This document shows, piece by piece, positions 9,893 through 20,598 of a DNA stretch of 64,000 nt; positions within the stretch are counted from its first letter, which is position 1, and every line of letters begins with the position of its first letter. Below the pieces are notes generated by a model. It had not been told where the DNA came from and made no database searches. It saw nothing but the letters and a program-made list of their open reading frames with translations. This stretch comes from Corallium rubrum (Eukaryota > Cnidaria > Anthozoa > Scleralcyonacea > Coralliidae): positions 1,933,376-1,997,375 of the forward strand of contig OZ036008.1 of the NCBI GenBank assembly GCA_964035015.1, read 5' to 3'. The position numbers and the translations under genes were made by a program.

Positions 9893-11447
9893 TAACGTCT
9901 ACCGTTGCTATAGCAACGTAGACGCAATAAAATTACAACCTACTTCTTTTCAGTTTTCAATTCCTTCTTCAAGGATTAAAATATGTCCTGATGGCTGAAA
10001 TCTGTCACGATGTGCATGGTTTTAAAGAGTATAATTTGATAGAAACCGACTAGATCGTGTTTGAATGTCGTGTCTTTAATTCTCCTGAACATTTAGAGTT
10101 TGAATGAATAGCAAAAACTATAATTTAGCTGCCATTGTTTTTTCACGGTTGTTTTTTTCTTGTTTCAAACATTTTCCTGAACACGAAAAACGTTTTGAAT
10201 TTTTACCCACACAAGGACGTATAAACACTAAACTTGAAATAAATGTTTTCTGTCTTTGCTTCAAGTGAACCGCTATTATATTATATTATGTTGTTTATTT
10301 TCTGTATACGGTATTCCAATGCAGTATTGATATAAAAAAGAAACGTGCTATTGCAGGTTCGGGAAAAAACTCCTGTTATCACAACACACTTGTTTATTGT
10401 CGGCAGTAACGGTTTCTTTTATTTATAACAGGCTTGTTGTGACAATCCACGTACGGATTGTTTGTAACACGTCTGTCCTGGTTGTTATATCAGCTTAGTG
10501 CAACTTGCAATAACAACTGGCAACAAGCCTGTTGGGACAACTGTTGTTAACAACCTGCAGCAAGCCGGCACATCCCGCAAGTTGTAACAAACCTGTGAGA
10601 TTTCTGGCTGTGTGGAAGTCAGTAAAACAGTCGGCTATCGCATCGTGTTTTATACACATCTTTCGTGTTTTCTAACTTTCCTCGTGTCATTATAACGCAA
10701 TAAATTTATAATCGACTTTCGACTTTTTAATTACTAATACATTCCTAAAATTATGGGGTTCTTTCAGGTACCGTAAAGACTTCTCGAATCTCTTTTCCAG
10801 TCATCGCAAAAACAGGTTCGCAGCTCGCTGCGAGTACTTGCATCTAATTAAAAAGACCTAACAGTGAGCAAAAGAGCACTGCATGTGAACCAGTTTTTGC
10901 GAAAACTAGAAAAGAGGCTTCACGTTTACATTGGGGGAAAAGAAATCTTTTTCTCTAAAGTGTATATATGAAACAAAAATTTTTGTTTTAACGAACTGCA
11001 TCACTTGAAAAAACGTTTGAAATTATAGATACATGTACTTTGTTTTTGATATATTTTGCCTTAATTAATAAGCGAATGATAACCAACAACATATGCAGTG
11101 TGCAAATATTTGTACACATGATAAATCTGGAAGCTATATATACGCATTGCTTTGCAGGCAACACTATTTTATGCAATGGCGTTTAGTATTGTTAACAGTA
11201 GTTTGTTGAATAAACTCAAAACGTACAGTTTTCCAAATATTTGTTCACACTGCATACACCATAGGTCATATATTAAAGGATAAAGGACTGGGGGGCTAAA
11301 TATCCTTATTTGCAGCCAGCGGCTGAAGTGCGAAGGACGCAGATTACCGCGGCCGTGTCGAGGTATATCAAAGGCGCTCCAGGGAGCCGCCATACGACAC
11401 AGTTCAGACCACGAATCACAGCTAAGATGTTAGGTGTTGATTTTATG

Positions 11448-11448
<1 letters not shown>
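9893..11448. other. No gene; palindromes and CAACAAGCCTGTTG-type words
   Basis: At 9904-9917 is GTTGCTATAGCAAC, a perfect X-box-like palindrome. Between 10370 and 10600 the words AACAGGCTTGTTG, AACAAGCCTGTTG and AACAACCTGCAGCAAGCC recur in both orientations, a decayed inverted minisatellite. Nothing coding is supportable. Confidence 0.4.

Positions 11449-11520
<72 letters not shown>
11449..11520. repeat. (AT)n microsatellite
   Basis: About 70 bp of TA dinucleotide directly joined to a pentanucleotide array. Confidence 0.95.
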
Positions 11521-11525
<5 letters not shown>

Positions 11526-11618
11526 CAATACAATACAATACAATACAATACAATACAATACAATACAATACAATACAATACAATACAATACAATACAATA
11601 CAATACAATACAATACAA
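11521..11618. repeat. (ATACA)n pentanucleotide array
   Basis: About 19 perfect units. Open frames on both strands through it are artefacts. Confidence 0.97.
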
Positions 11619-11623
11619 AGCAT

Positions 11624-11750
11624 CGGAGAATCCGAAAAGTGAAACCATTTTATTTCTACGTTTCGATTAGCTTGCAGTCATCGTCAAGAATGATAATGCA
11701 AGATAGTGGAAACGTAGAAATAAAATGGTTTCACTTTTCGGAGTCTCCGT
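11624..11750. mobile_element. Foldback element, about 125 bp
   Basis: Left arm GGAGAATCCGAAAAGTGAAA continues through CCATTTTATTTCTACGTTTC; the right arm is its near-exact complement ending GGAGTCTCC. The spacer is about 45 nt. Confidence 0.7.
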
Positions 11751-12040
11751 TGTTTTATATTTCAGTCATACACACTTCAGATATTTTCCAAAGCTCTTAG
11801 TGAGACAAAATTCTTGCGCTATATACAAGTAGTCAAGCACACATAGTATCACCATCACGACTCTCAAGAAAGGAAGTTCACTCGTATCTTAATGCACTCC
11901 ATAGTATCACTGACAACTGCATGCATGTCATGTCTTGTCAACTGTTTAACATATCTCAAATCGCAACCAGCAACCTGCGAAACAAAACGAAACAATCAAT
12001 AAATTTCTTTAAGTGAACGTGCGATAAATCATATTTACCC

Positions 12041-12121
12041 TTTCACCGCCGTGGTGGCCCTTTAGTATTTTACTCTGACGATTTTACTCGTCAAGGGAAG
12101 AGGTCTGGCGGTGAAAGGGTT
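12041..12121 (+). mobile_element. TTAA hairpin-arm element (ACGATTTTACTCGTCA family), copy 1
   Basis: Arms ACCCTTTCACCGCC and GGCGGTGAAAGGGTT flank the shared core ATTTTACTCTGACGATTTT. The family has further copies at 15602, 15725, 15847, 26250, 42848, 42970 and 60438. Confidence 0.7.
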
Positions 12122-12154
12122 AAGCTTTGAATTTCAACACTACAGGCTTTGTCA

Positions 12155-12279
12155 AAAGCTCGAAAACATTCAATTCTTCTATATATCACATTTTCCAGAG
12201 GACCACTGAATTTAATTACCAAATTCAGTGGTCCTCTGGAAAATGTGATATATAGAAGAATTGAATGTTTTCGAGCTTT
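12155..12279. repeat. Perfect 125-bp palindrome
   Basis: Two 59-nt arms, 12155-12213 and 12221-12279, are perfect complements by eye, separated by a 7-nt spacer (AATTACC). Absence of any mismatch implies recent origin or active correction. Confidence 0.85.
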
Positions 12280-12481
12280 CAGTTACTACTGTATATAATC
12301 ATGGTAGTGTTTTTATGAACAATTTAATTTCCTTTATTAGTGTTTTTATTGTTTATAAATCAGTGCCGGTATCTGAATCACTAAATGATTATATCATAAC
12401 TTCTTTATCTACATGAAATATATTTTACTGACTGAAACATTGACTGTTTTGAAACTGAAAATTTTTCTCTTTGGCTTAGCT

Positions 12482-12786
12482 GCATCATTGAAAGTTCCAC
12501 CAAAAAGATGAGACTCATACATCATTCAACGCTACATGTAAGGCAAAATAAAGACGATATTAGGGACTTCGCTAATTTTATTCATCGTTCCACGGATACG
12601 AATCATGGAAAAACATTGGATAATAAAAATTTAAAAAAGATTAAACTTCACAAAAAACCATTGGAATACAATTTTATCATGGTTTTAATTCAAAAGATTG
12701 ATCAAAGCGCATCGGTTTGCTTGGCGATGAAACCCTATTGCCAAATATGTGGTGTTGCCTTTTTCTTCCTATATCAAAAACCCTGA
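12482..12786 (+). CDS. Unidentified ORF, possible terminal exon
   Basis: A frame open from a splice-acceptor-like CTTTGGCTTAG to TGA 12784-12786; the first ATG is 12508 (92 codons). It is basic and His/Lys-rich, with DDIRDFANFIHRSTDTNHGK and a Cys pair CQIC near the end. It resembles no family I know. It could be chance, a transposon exon, or a real terminal exon. Confidence 0.2.
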
Positions 12787-12845
12787 TTTAACGAAAGTGG
12801 TAAGTATTTTGCTAAGTGCTTTATTGTATACGTATCAAACATAGG

Positions 12846-13229
12846 TTGACGCTACTCTGGTTGAAAACATTTTCAACGTAGCTTAAAAAGTTATGGTTTA
12901 TGACCCAACGTTTCGACAGACCAATATAGTGTCTTCAGCAGGAGTGATCGCTGTGAGAATAGGATCCAAATTTTATACCCTTAAAGGATTGACGATGATC
13001 TCATCTATTAACTATTAGATGCAAATAAGCTTCTGGCAATACACCACATATAAGCTTATTTGCATCTTGTTAATAGATGGGTCATCATCGATCCTTTGAG
13101 GGTATAAATATGGATCCTATCTTCACAACGATCACCCCTGATGAAGACACAAAACTGGAGTGTAGAAACATTGGGTCATGAACAGTTTAAGCTATGTTCC
13201 AAAACGTTTTAAATCAGAGTAGCGTCAAA
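12846..13229. mobile_element. Inverted-repeat MITE with CTGATGA/GAAAC words in both arms
   Basis: Long inverted arms start TTGACGCTACTCTGGTTG at the left and end at 13228 with the complement. Inner arms pair AAGCTTATTTGCATCT and ATCCTATTCTCAC-type segments. Fragments of the same family are scattered at 23583-23640, 23880-23950 and 24965-25055. Confidence 0.7.
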
Positions 13230-13918
13230 CTATGTCTGATTTATCACCTGGTTGCGTTGGGGATTTATTTGTTGTATACATTGCAGACAATTGCCACGGA
13301 AATGTTGTGAAAACACAATGTCAAATACTCATGTTCAACAACGGGACAAAATCTCACGCATAAATGCATATTCCTTTCGACGCTTTAGAAGCAGAAAATT
13401 AATATATACAAAATGTCACTGTTGCGAATTTTTGTTTACATCGTAATAAAAATAAGAATATTTACGTCTGGGCTAGCATACATCTTCTCAAATCGATCAT
13501 TAATAATTCACGAAGAAAATTCAAAAGATATCAATATTTAATCAGTATTTAGAAATCGGAGGAAGATTACAGCCAAATTTTGCTAACTTTAATCTCTATT
13601 TTCTCTCAAAATGTCGGTTCGTTTTAGAAATGCACCTCGTATTTTTAACTTGCTTGTCTGTATTTAGAAATCATGGAAAGAACACTTAAAACAATCAGTC
13701 CCCCTAAACTGAAAGCTATATACAACGTTAAAACCTGTTCGAGAAGCTAGTTGTCATCTTTTTGTTAATGTCTGGTAAGGAAAAACTTTCCACTGAATAG
13801 TGGTTTTGTTTCCTTGGCAAATTCGTTAGCCGTTATAAAAAAAAAAATTGAGAAATGGAGTACGCTAGACAGCCATTTATTATATCCGTGAGCCGATTTC
13901 TGTATTTTTTCCGCCCTG
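13230..13918. other. No gene recognised
   Basis: Noncoding AT-rich sequence between two MITEs. Confidence 0.4.
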
Positions 13919-14110
13919 AAGGCCCGTTTACACAGGCGATTTTTGGTGCGATTTTTCTCATTCTGACGCATGTGATTGAATGGACGTCTCACGAACGTAT
14001 TGAACCACTATAGCTTTGTACAAATGTTCAATGCATTTGTAAGTCAATCCATTCCATCGCATCAGTCAGGAGAAAAATCGCAGCAAAAATCGCCTGTGTA
14101 AACGAGCCTT
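13919..14110. mobile_element. MITE with GTTTACAC-type ends, 192 bp
   Basis: Terminal arms begin AAGGCCCGTTTACACAGGCG; the right end is the near-perfect complement (GTGTAAACGAGCCTT). No target-site duplication is clear. Confidence 0.75.
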
Positions 14111-14559
14111 GACTAGGTTTAACGTGTGACCATGCAAGTAGTTATTAGATTCCTATTGTTCTAGAGGTACGTGGTGGTATACAGAAATGGTTGATAAAAG
14201 TTTCCTCATATCATACAAAACGTCAAGAAACGTTTATAATTTTTTAACAGTAGTTTACACGGACAAATATATTTTATTTTCTTTTTTGCATCGATTTTTT
14301 TTCCTCCCCAAATGAGACCAACTAAAATGAGATTTTATCTTATCGAGTAAAACTACCTTATTTTCATTGGTTTTCTAGTGTACTTGAATTCGCGGGCGTG
14401 ATGCAGACACACACAATGTGCTTTGGTAAGTTGTATACATATATATGTTTTTCATCTTTTCCATTGACTAGTAATCATCCGTTGTACGGAAGACCTTAGA
14501 AAAGCCATTTTAAAAGTTAAGAACTTCGTAATTATATGCATGGCAAAGTTACTGCATTC
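14111..14559. other. No gene recognised
   Basis: Noncoding AT-rich sequence. Confidence 0.4.
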
Positions 14560-15410
14560 TGATTGTTAAGACGAGTGCAATTAAATCATTAATTATATAC
14601 CTTTCTGTAATCAAGCTCAAATGCTGCAATCTCATTGGTTCAGAAGGGTGCGATTCGAGCATTAAACGCACCCTTTCTGGGCTGTAATTGTACCCCTGTT
14701 TCAGCCAATAAAAATGAAGCTAGTATCACAATTGGCCAATTACAGTTAAAGATACAAAAGGTGAATTTTGGTTTGTTGGGGGGTTTTTTTCAAAAAGAGA
14801 ATGGAAGATTTTGAAATGCAAAAGTCTGATTTGTTGAATTATTTATGTCATGTAACTGAACAACAATTACTATTCCCAGGAACAGAAACTACAAATATAC
14901 TTAACAGCATAGAAAAAATTGAAAAACAACAGTTAATTTCTCTTACCAAACGAGAAAAGAATCGGGAATTATCCGGCGAAGCAAAGAAGCTCTTTTCAAA
15001 ATTCACTCAAAAATTAATATAGTACGTGTCTAATTAGAGAAGGGTATATAATTAACGAATAAAGGTAATAGGACGAATTGAGTCATGCTATTAATTACTT
15101 ATCAAACGTCTAGCTGTAGAGCTGGCTACTTTGTAGAAATGCTGTGAAATAAACCACTATTAATGCCAAATCATACTCGAGATTAACAAATTTTGTAATC
15201 ACTCGTATGATTTTGGCATAAATTATAACCTTCTGTAATCAGGCCCAAATGCTGCAATTTTATTGGTTTAGAGAAGTGCGATTTATCATTAATTGCACTC
15301 TGCTTCAGCCAATGAAAATCGAGCTAGCTGTCAAAATTGTCCAATCACAGTTCACCACCTACTGTAAGCTGTAGCATTTTGCGGGATTTTTCAAAAACTT
15401 AAAAATGGAG
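14560..15410 (+). repeat. Two diverged promoter-like repeat copies flanking a short ORF
   Basis: Segments 14605-14830 and 15230-15420 align: AATGCTGCAAT, ATTGGTT-AG, GTGCGATT, CAGCCAAT-AAAAT, GAGCTAG, CAATTGGCCAAT, then TTTTTCAAAAA and ATGGA-GATTTT. A third relative is at 34660-34880. Inverted and direct CCAAT boxes precede an ATG in each copy, so these may be the promoter end of a transposon family. Confidence 0.45.
14801..15022 (+). CDS. Short unidentified ORF downstream of the repeat promoter
   Basis: From the ATG at 14801 the frame gives about 73 residues, charged and helical, rich in Lys/Glu (MEDFEMQKSDLLNYLCHVTE near the start). It sits exactly where the second repeat copy has ATGGAGGATTTTAAA and then decays. 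It is probably the first coding segment of the repeat's own protein; the function is unknown. Confidence 0.3.
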   Translation: MEDFEMQKSDLLNYLCHVTEQQLLFPGTETTNILNSIEKIEKQQLISLTKREKNRELSGEAKKLFSKFTQKLI

Positions 15411-15601
15411 GATTTTAAATATAGAATTTTAATTTGTATTCTTTTGTATACGTTTTGAAAACAGTGTCGTGTCTCAAAAACAAATGTCAACCAGATTGGC
15501 ACTCCAGTATTTCTTAAATATTTTAGTCAGTAAAGTAGCAACACTCAGTGAAAAATATGTACGCCAAAGTACGTGATTATAAACAAGCTAAATACATATA
15601 C

Positions 15602-15935
15602 GTATAACTCTTTCACTGCCACACTTCTCCCTTTTACGAGTAAAATCGTCTGGCGTTAGCCAGAGTAAAATATTAAAACTCGACTTTGGCAGTGAAAGAG
15701 TTGAGATGGCTATAAGATGCGCCATAACTCTTTCACTACGACACTTCTCCCTTTAACGAGTAAAATCGTCTGGCGTTAGCCAGAGTAAAATAATAAAACT
15801 CGACTTTGGCAGTGAAAGAGTTAATTGAGATAGGCTAAGATGCGCCATAACTCTTTCATTGCCACACTTCTCCCTTTGACGAGTAAAATCGTCTGGCGTT
15901 AGCCAGAGTAAAATATTAAAAGTCGACTTTGGCAC
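15602..15935 (-). mobile_element. Three tandem copies of the TTAA hairpin-arm element
   Basis: Copies at 15602-15705, 15723-15822 and 15846-15935 share ACACTTCTCCCTTT, CGAGTAAAATCGTCTGGCGT and TAGCCAGAGTAAAAT, with arms AACTCTTTCACTGCC and GGCAGTGAAAGAGTT. The third copy is cut at its right arm by the inverted-repeat element starting near 15936. The spacing of about 120 bp suggests local tandem duplication. Confidence 0.75.
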
Positions 15936-16757
15936 GAAGACATTTTCTAGATTTTCAAAACGTCGTACCTTATTAACACCGTTGCACAATTCATATAACT
16001 ACAACAATACCACGCTGTACCAATCTATAAATAAGTGGGTTAAAAAAAAATAAACTGAACAGCGAAATACAAAAATTATAGGTTTTACTCAGAGGGATCA
16101 AAAGTCAAATGAAAGGGTTCCCTTTATCGCGACTCTTCAAATGCAAAATAATTTACCTGGTCTTGTGTTATCGATTCAAAAGGATTGTAAACACTATTTG
16201 AAACTATCAGAGGACAGAAATCGTAGATGTACAGTACAATGGCTGTCGAAGGCTTTTGGGAATTCGAATCAATAACTCACGACGACGTAACAGGCACCTC
16301 CAAACATTCCAAATTCTCGTACCCAGACTCTTGTAACGGCTTGTCATTCTCCCTCTCTTGACAAATCTCGTGTATAAATCTCGTGTAAATCGTATCGTAT
16401 CCATCATTAATCGTGAGGTAAACGAAGCTGTGCGTTAGAAAGAAGGGGACAATCTAGTTTAGTGTTAGAGAGAACAGAAGATGCCATAACAGCCATCGTT
16501 CGCGGAGTCGAAGACATCGTAGCTGTATTGCTAAGCAGATTTGGCAAATTCATTATTTATCAACTCCTTCCCCTGGTGTTTGACAAGTCTACAATCTAAA
16601 ACGAGGAACATCAGCGCAGTCTGAGAAGAAAGTGTTGTTTTGTTCATCTCACAGTGCCATGGAAGATCAGCTGGCGAAACTTCTAGTTTGTCTTATTGAA
16701 AAGAACATTTAAAATGATAAAATAACATCTTTTGCAGTTTTTGGTTTCCTTGCTTCG

Positions 16758-17040
16758 TTTTTGAGATATTCCAGTTTGTTTGATATGCAAATGACACAAC
16801 TTTTTACGTCACAGGTGCGTAAAGAGTATTATTAGTTACCGAGAGAAGGTTACATATCTTTGCTATTGTGAAACGAAATCACTTGGAATGTTACATGTTT
16901 GGTGTTGTGGGTAGAAACACGCACATGCCCATGTTTTCATAATAGCAAAGATGTGTAATCTTTTTTCTGATAATTCATTATGCACATGTGACGTAAAAAG
17001 TTGTGTCATTTGCATATCAAACAAGCTGGAATATCTCAAA
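16758..17040. mobile_element. Foldback MITE core
   Basis: Arms TTTTGAGATATTCCAG...TTTGATATGCAAATGACACA and the complement ending at 17040 pair over about 60 nt. The outer parts of the same family, GACAAAC...AACATCTTTTGCAGTTTTTGG, are at 16685-16745 and, inverted, at 21425-21490, so the right arm has been separated by the intervening insertions. A complete relative is at 40228-40712. Confidence 0.65.
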
Positions 17041-18069
17041 AATAGGTACGCAGCGCGTACATGTGTCGACTGGTTGAGTGATCATGAGTTCAGTGAATGA
17101 AATGAAAAAAGTTACAATGACTTGTTACCGGAATCCCGAAGCTGTATGTTCAAATTTCAAATACGCGATGCGTATATCTTACTATTGTGGCACACTCGAT
17201 TAAACTGATTGCCTTAGTGATTTCAGGTGAAGGGAAATCATTAACTCAATTTGACATAGGTGGACTGGTGCACATTCATTTTACAAACTATTGTATACGT
17301 CATACACCTTCACACCCATCAGTGGTATAGCCCATAGTTAACCGGATGCATTGATAAATCTTTGCACCATCTGGGGGTGATGACATTAATAGGGGTGCAC
17401 CGGAACCAATATTTTAAGATCCGGCCGGAACCGGATCTGACCGGAACCGGATCTGACCGGAACTGAAAAAGAAATCCGGCCGGAACCGGGTTTGTTAAGC
17501 CATATATGGTTATATGCTATTTTATCAAGAGCGGGGGGGGGGGGGTAAGTTGGAATAAAAATATTGAATAATATTAACGTAATTGTGTAAAACGTCTTCA
17601 TAAAATGCTCATGTATTGGCATTAATGATTTAATGGCATACAAATATATCCTTGTATAGTGTATTATCTACACGGGAGCAAAGAGCCTGGGAACGAGGTT
17701 GTAACTAGAGTATATCAGCATATATAAAATCACTTGTTTTCATTTTATTTTGTATGTTTCACACCAATTTTCAACCTTTCATTTGCATGGCTAGTATGAA
17801 ATGATTAAATTATCAGTATGTGCTTGTTATATGAAGTACTTTCCCTAACCCACCATTCCGAACCGCTGACCGTCTTTTGATGTGTGATATTATTGAATAA
17901 AATCTGTGAAAAAATAAACGCTGTTATAAAAAAGACAAGAGTTATTTTTTTTTCAATGATTGCAGATTTTTGATCAGGTTAGTAAAGTCATACAATTATT
18001 TTGTCGATGTTTTTATCTTTGAGTCAGTTAACTAAAGAATAACTATATTAACCAATACTTTAATTACGT

Positions 18070-20034
18070 TTGTTTCAAGATGAGAAAGTCATGTCAACTT
18101 CAATAATTTGGCAGTTTTTCACTGTCGAGGACCAGGCGGATGAAGTTGCAAAATGTAAACTTTGTTTAAAAGGATTACGGAGAGGAAAAGTTGGATGTCG
18201 TCCCAAGGATTTCAGCACCTCTCCACTGCATAAGCATATGAAATCCATGCACGCAACAGAATATGGCCAGGCACAAGAAAAGGCGCTACGGGAAGAGCAG
18301 TCGAGAAAGGAAGAGGGAGCGGGTACAGGACCATCTCCAAAGCAGAGGAAGCTAACCGCTATGAATCAGATGACCCTTGAAGAAAGTTTCAGCCAAAAAA
18401 AGTATTGGGACAACAACGATCACCGTTCTGTAGCCATTCACCAAAAAGTTATGAACATGATAGCCATTGACAATCAGCCGTTCTCCATCGCCGAAGACCA
18501 AGGCTTCATTGAGTTACTAGCCCATATTCAACCAAAATATATGATCCCAAGTCGAAGATACTTCTCGGATGTTATGCTTCCCAATACTTACAAGGAGATA
18601 AAAGCCCGTCTCTTAGCTCAACTGGATGAAACTCATGCCCCACATGTTTCGTTTACGTCTGACATTTGGACCAGTCAGCATTCTATCGAATCGTTTATCT
18701 CGCTAACAGCGCACTGGGTCGATGAGGAATTCAGACGGTGCAGTGGTGTTCTCAGCGCTCAGCATTTTCCAGGTTCTCACACTGGGGAAAATATTGATCA
18801 TATGATCAATAAAATGATGAGAGAGTGGGAGATTTCTGAGGAGAGGCAGCACATCCTTGTACGTGACGGGGCATCCAATATGGTTTTGGGACTTCGTTTG
18901 GCAAATGTAGCAAGTGTACACTGTTTCCTTCATATTCTTGATCTCGTAGTGAAAGATTCTATCTTCAGTCAGCGTACTATTATCGATCTTTGTGCAAAAG
19001 TCCGTCGTATTGCTACTCATTTTAATCATTCGAGCCTGGCTCGCAATGAACTGAAGAATCTTCAAGCTGAACAAGGTATTAAACTACCATTGTTCCCGGT
19101 TCAAGATGTTTCTACACGCTGGAACAGCACGTACCTCATGCTTGAACGAGCATTAACTCTCAAGCGACCACTTCAGATTTACACTGCTAACCACGATGTC
19201 CCAATACTAAGCTCAAACGAATGGAATCTGTGCGAGAAAATTCTGCGCATACTTCAACCATTCTTTGAAATTACCAAGCAAGTTAGCTCAGAGCAGTCGA
19301 CACTGGGTGATGTTATTCCTCATGTCGTTGCCCTTGATCGATATTTGTCGAAGCCTGGTCATGATAGTGGAGTGCAAACTACTAAAACTGAAATACGTAA
19401 CGCCCTCCGACAACGGCTTCTTTCTTGTTTACCTAACAAATTAAATGTCAAGGAAGACAAGAATTATGTCCTCACAACGGTGGTTGATCCACGTTACAAG
19501 TTTAAGTTCCTGAACAACAAGGAAATTGCCAAGAAGTGGCTTCTAGAAGAGATGCAGACCGCAGTTATGCCGGTTAATAGCGATGCCGATACACAGGCAA
19601 CAGACAAAGATGGGCCAGATGGCAATACCCACAAGGCCGCTGGGAAAAAAACAACCGAAGGAGAAAAGACTGCGAAACAACGTACAGATACAAACACACC
19701 CAAATCGCTAAAAGAGGAAATCCATTCTGATTTTCTGAAGTGCTATGACGAAGTCAGTTCTACTGAAGAGCTTTCTGATGAAGAAAGTTCTGATGACGAA
19801 CAAAGTTCTGAAAGAGATCAAACAGAAGTTTCGAAGACGCGTCGGAAAAGGCCGAAGGGACCTAGTCTATCTGAGTTGGCAAGTGAAGTAGACAGATACG
19901 CTGTTACTCCCACTGTTGAAAGGTGCAAGGACCCTTTAAGTTTCTGGAAAGAAGAGAAATCAATATATCCAACCATTGCCAAAGTATGCCTGCACCATAA
20001 TCTTCCTCGATTCCCAATTAATCCCAAACTCTAA
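18070..20034 (+). CDS. hAT transposase with BED zinc finger, C-terminally short
   Basis: A 654-codon ORF without internal stops; ATG at 18070 or 18091 (MSTSIIWQFF), the second nearer the BED domain. Residues about 10-66 form a BED finger with C29-x2-C32 and H56-x4-H61. The RNase H-like catalytic fold follows: first Asp D198 in TSDIWTS, second Asp D266 in VRDGASNM, the CFLHILDLVVKD motif near 285 and VSTRWNSTY near 350. An acidic Ser/Glu/Asp insertion lies at about 563-585. The dimerisation (hATC) region begins near 600 (LSELASEVDRY) but stops at PINPKL, before the usual S-x-x-x-E-R-x-F-S segment, so 40-60 residues appear to be missing. It is close to ZBED-type transposases; activity is doubtful. 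Confidence 0.88.
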   Translation: MFQDEKVMSTSIIWQFFTVEDQADEVAKCKLCLKGLRRGKVGCRPKDFSTSPLHKHMKSMHATEYGQAQEKALREEQSRKEEGAGTGPSPKQRKLTAMNQMTLEESFSQKKYWDNNDHRSVAIHQKVMNMIAIDNQPFSIAEDQGFIELLAHIQPKYMIPSRRYFSDVMLPNTYKEIKARLLAQLDETHAPHVSFTSDIWTSQHSIESFISLTAHWVDEEFRRCSGVLSAQHFPGSHTGENIDHMINKMMREWEISEERQHILVRDGASNMVLGLRLANVASVHCFLHILDLVVKDSIFSQRTIIDLCAKVRRIATHFNHSSLARNELKNLQAEQGIKLPLFPVQDVSTRWNSTYLMLERALTLKRPLQIYTANHDVPILSSNEWNLCEKILRILQPFFEITKQVSSEQSTLGDVIPHVVALDRYLSKPGHDSGVQTTKTEIRNALRQRLLSCLPNKLNVKEDKNYVLTTVVDPRYKFKFLNNKEIAKKWLLEEMQTAVMPVNSDADTQATDKDGPDGNTHKAAGKKTTEGEKTAKQRTDTNTPKSLKEEIHSDFLKCYDEVSSTEELSDEESSDDEQSSERDQTEVSKTRRKRPKGPSLSELASEVDRYAVTPTVERCKDPLSFWKEEKSIYPTIAKVCLHHNLPRFPINPKL

Positions 20035-20134
20035 GCAGTTGGGACACTAAAGACGTGTGTTGTTAACACTTTTTATCAGTAACATTAACTGACTAACTGT
20101 GATAAGTTCTTTATATGTTTGCATGGCGATTACA

Positions 20135-20300
20135 GTATATATAAATGTCTTGTGGAACACACCACGAATGTTTAAATAAGCAAGTGCTTTCTGTCCGTGT
20201 AAGCCCGGATCATCATCAGTGTATTTAAAACACAATCAGACAGACTGAAAGCTTTGCTTAATAAAACATTTGTGGTGTGTTCCACAAGATATTTATATAT
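20135..20300. mobile_element. Foldback MITE within the hAT element
   Basis: Arms ATATATAAATGTCTTGTGG-AACACACCAC and the complement ending near 20300 lie about 100 bp after the transposase stop. It also pairs AAGCAAGTGCTTTCTGTC with its complement at 20240-20260. Confidence 0.65.
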
Positions 20301-20598
20301 AGCATTAATTGTGATTACATCTTTTACACGTTTTAGCTTTTCGCCGCTTCTTGGTTCATTTTTTTATGATTTAAGTAACTGCATATTGGACTTCACTGGA
20401 TGCCATGTTGTTCCTTGCTATTTAGTATTTATGTAAATTATACTTCACAGTTGTTGAAATGTGATCTGTTCAGTCTGTTTGATCGATGTTATTTAATAAA
20501 TAAACTTGATATTCAATCTCTCTGAAAACGACAGAGTTCCGGTTCCGGCCATGCTTTTTTAATCAGTTCCGGCCGGAACCGAGTTCCGGTGCACCCCT

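Larger units (their letters stand above)
17391..20598 (+). mobile_element. hAT-superfamily DNA transposon, 3.2 kb
   Basis: Terminal inverted repeats AGGGGTGCACCGGAAC (left 17391) and GTTCCGGTGCACCCCT (right end 20598) enclose a BED-finger hAT transposase gene. Subterminal CCGGAACCGGATCTGA-type words are repeated three times at the left and CCGGCCGGAACC at the right, as expected for transposase binding sites. The flanks are TGACATTAAT at the left and TGACATAAAT after two extra bases at the right, probably a decayed target-site duplication. The element sits inside the larger inverted-repeat block, so it is the younger insertion. Confidence 0.85.

Noticed and set aside
18703-19074. Minus-strand ORF inside the hAT transposase
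   Set aside because: Shadow of the strongly motif-supported plus-strand transposase.
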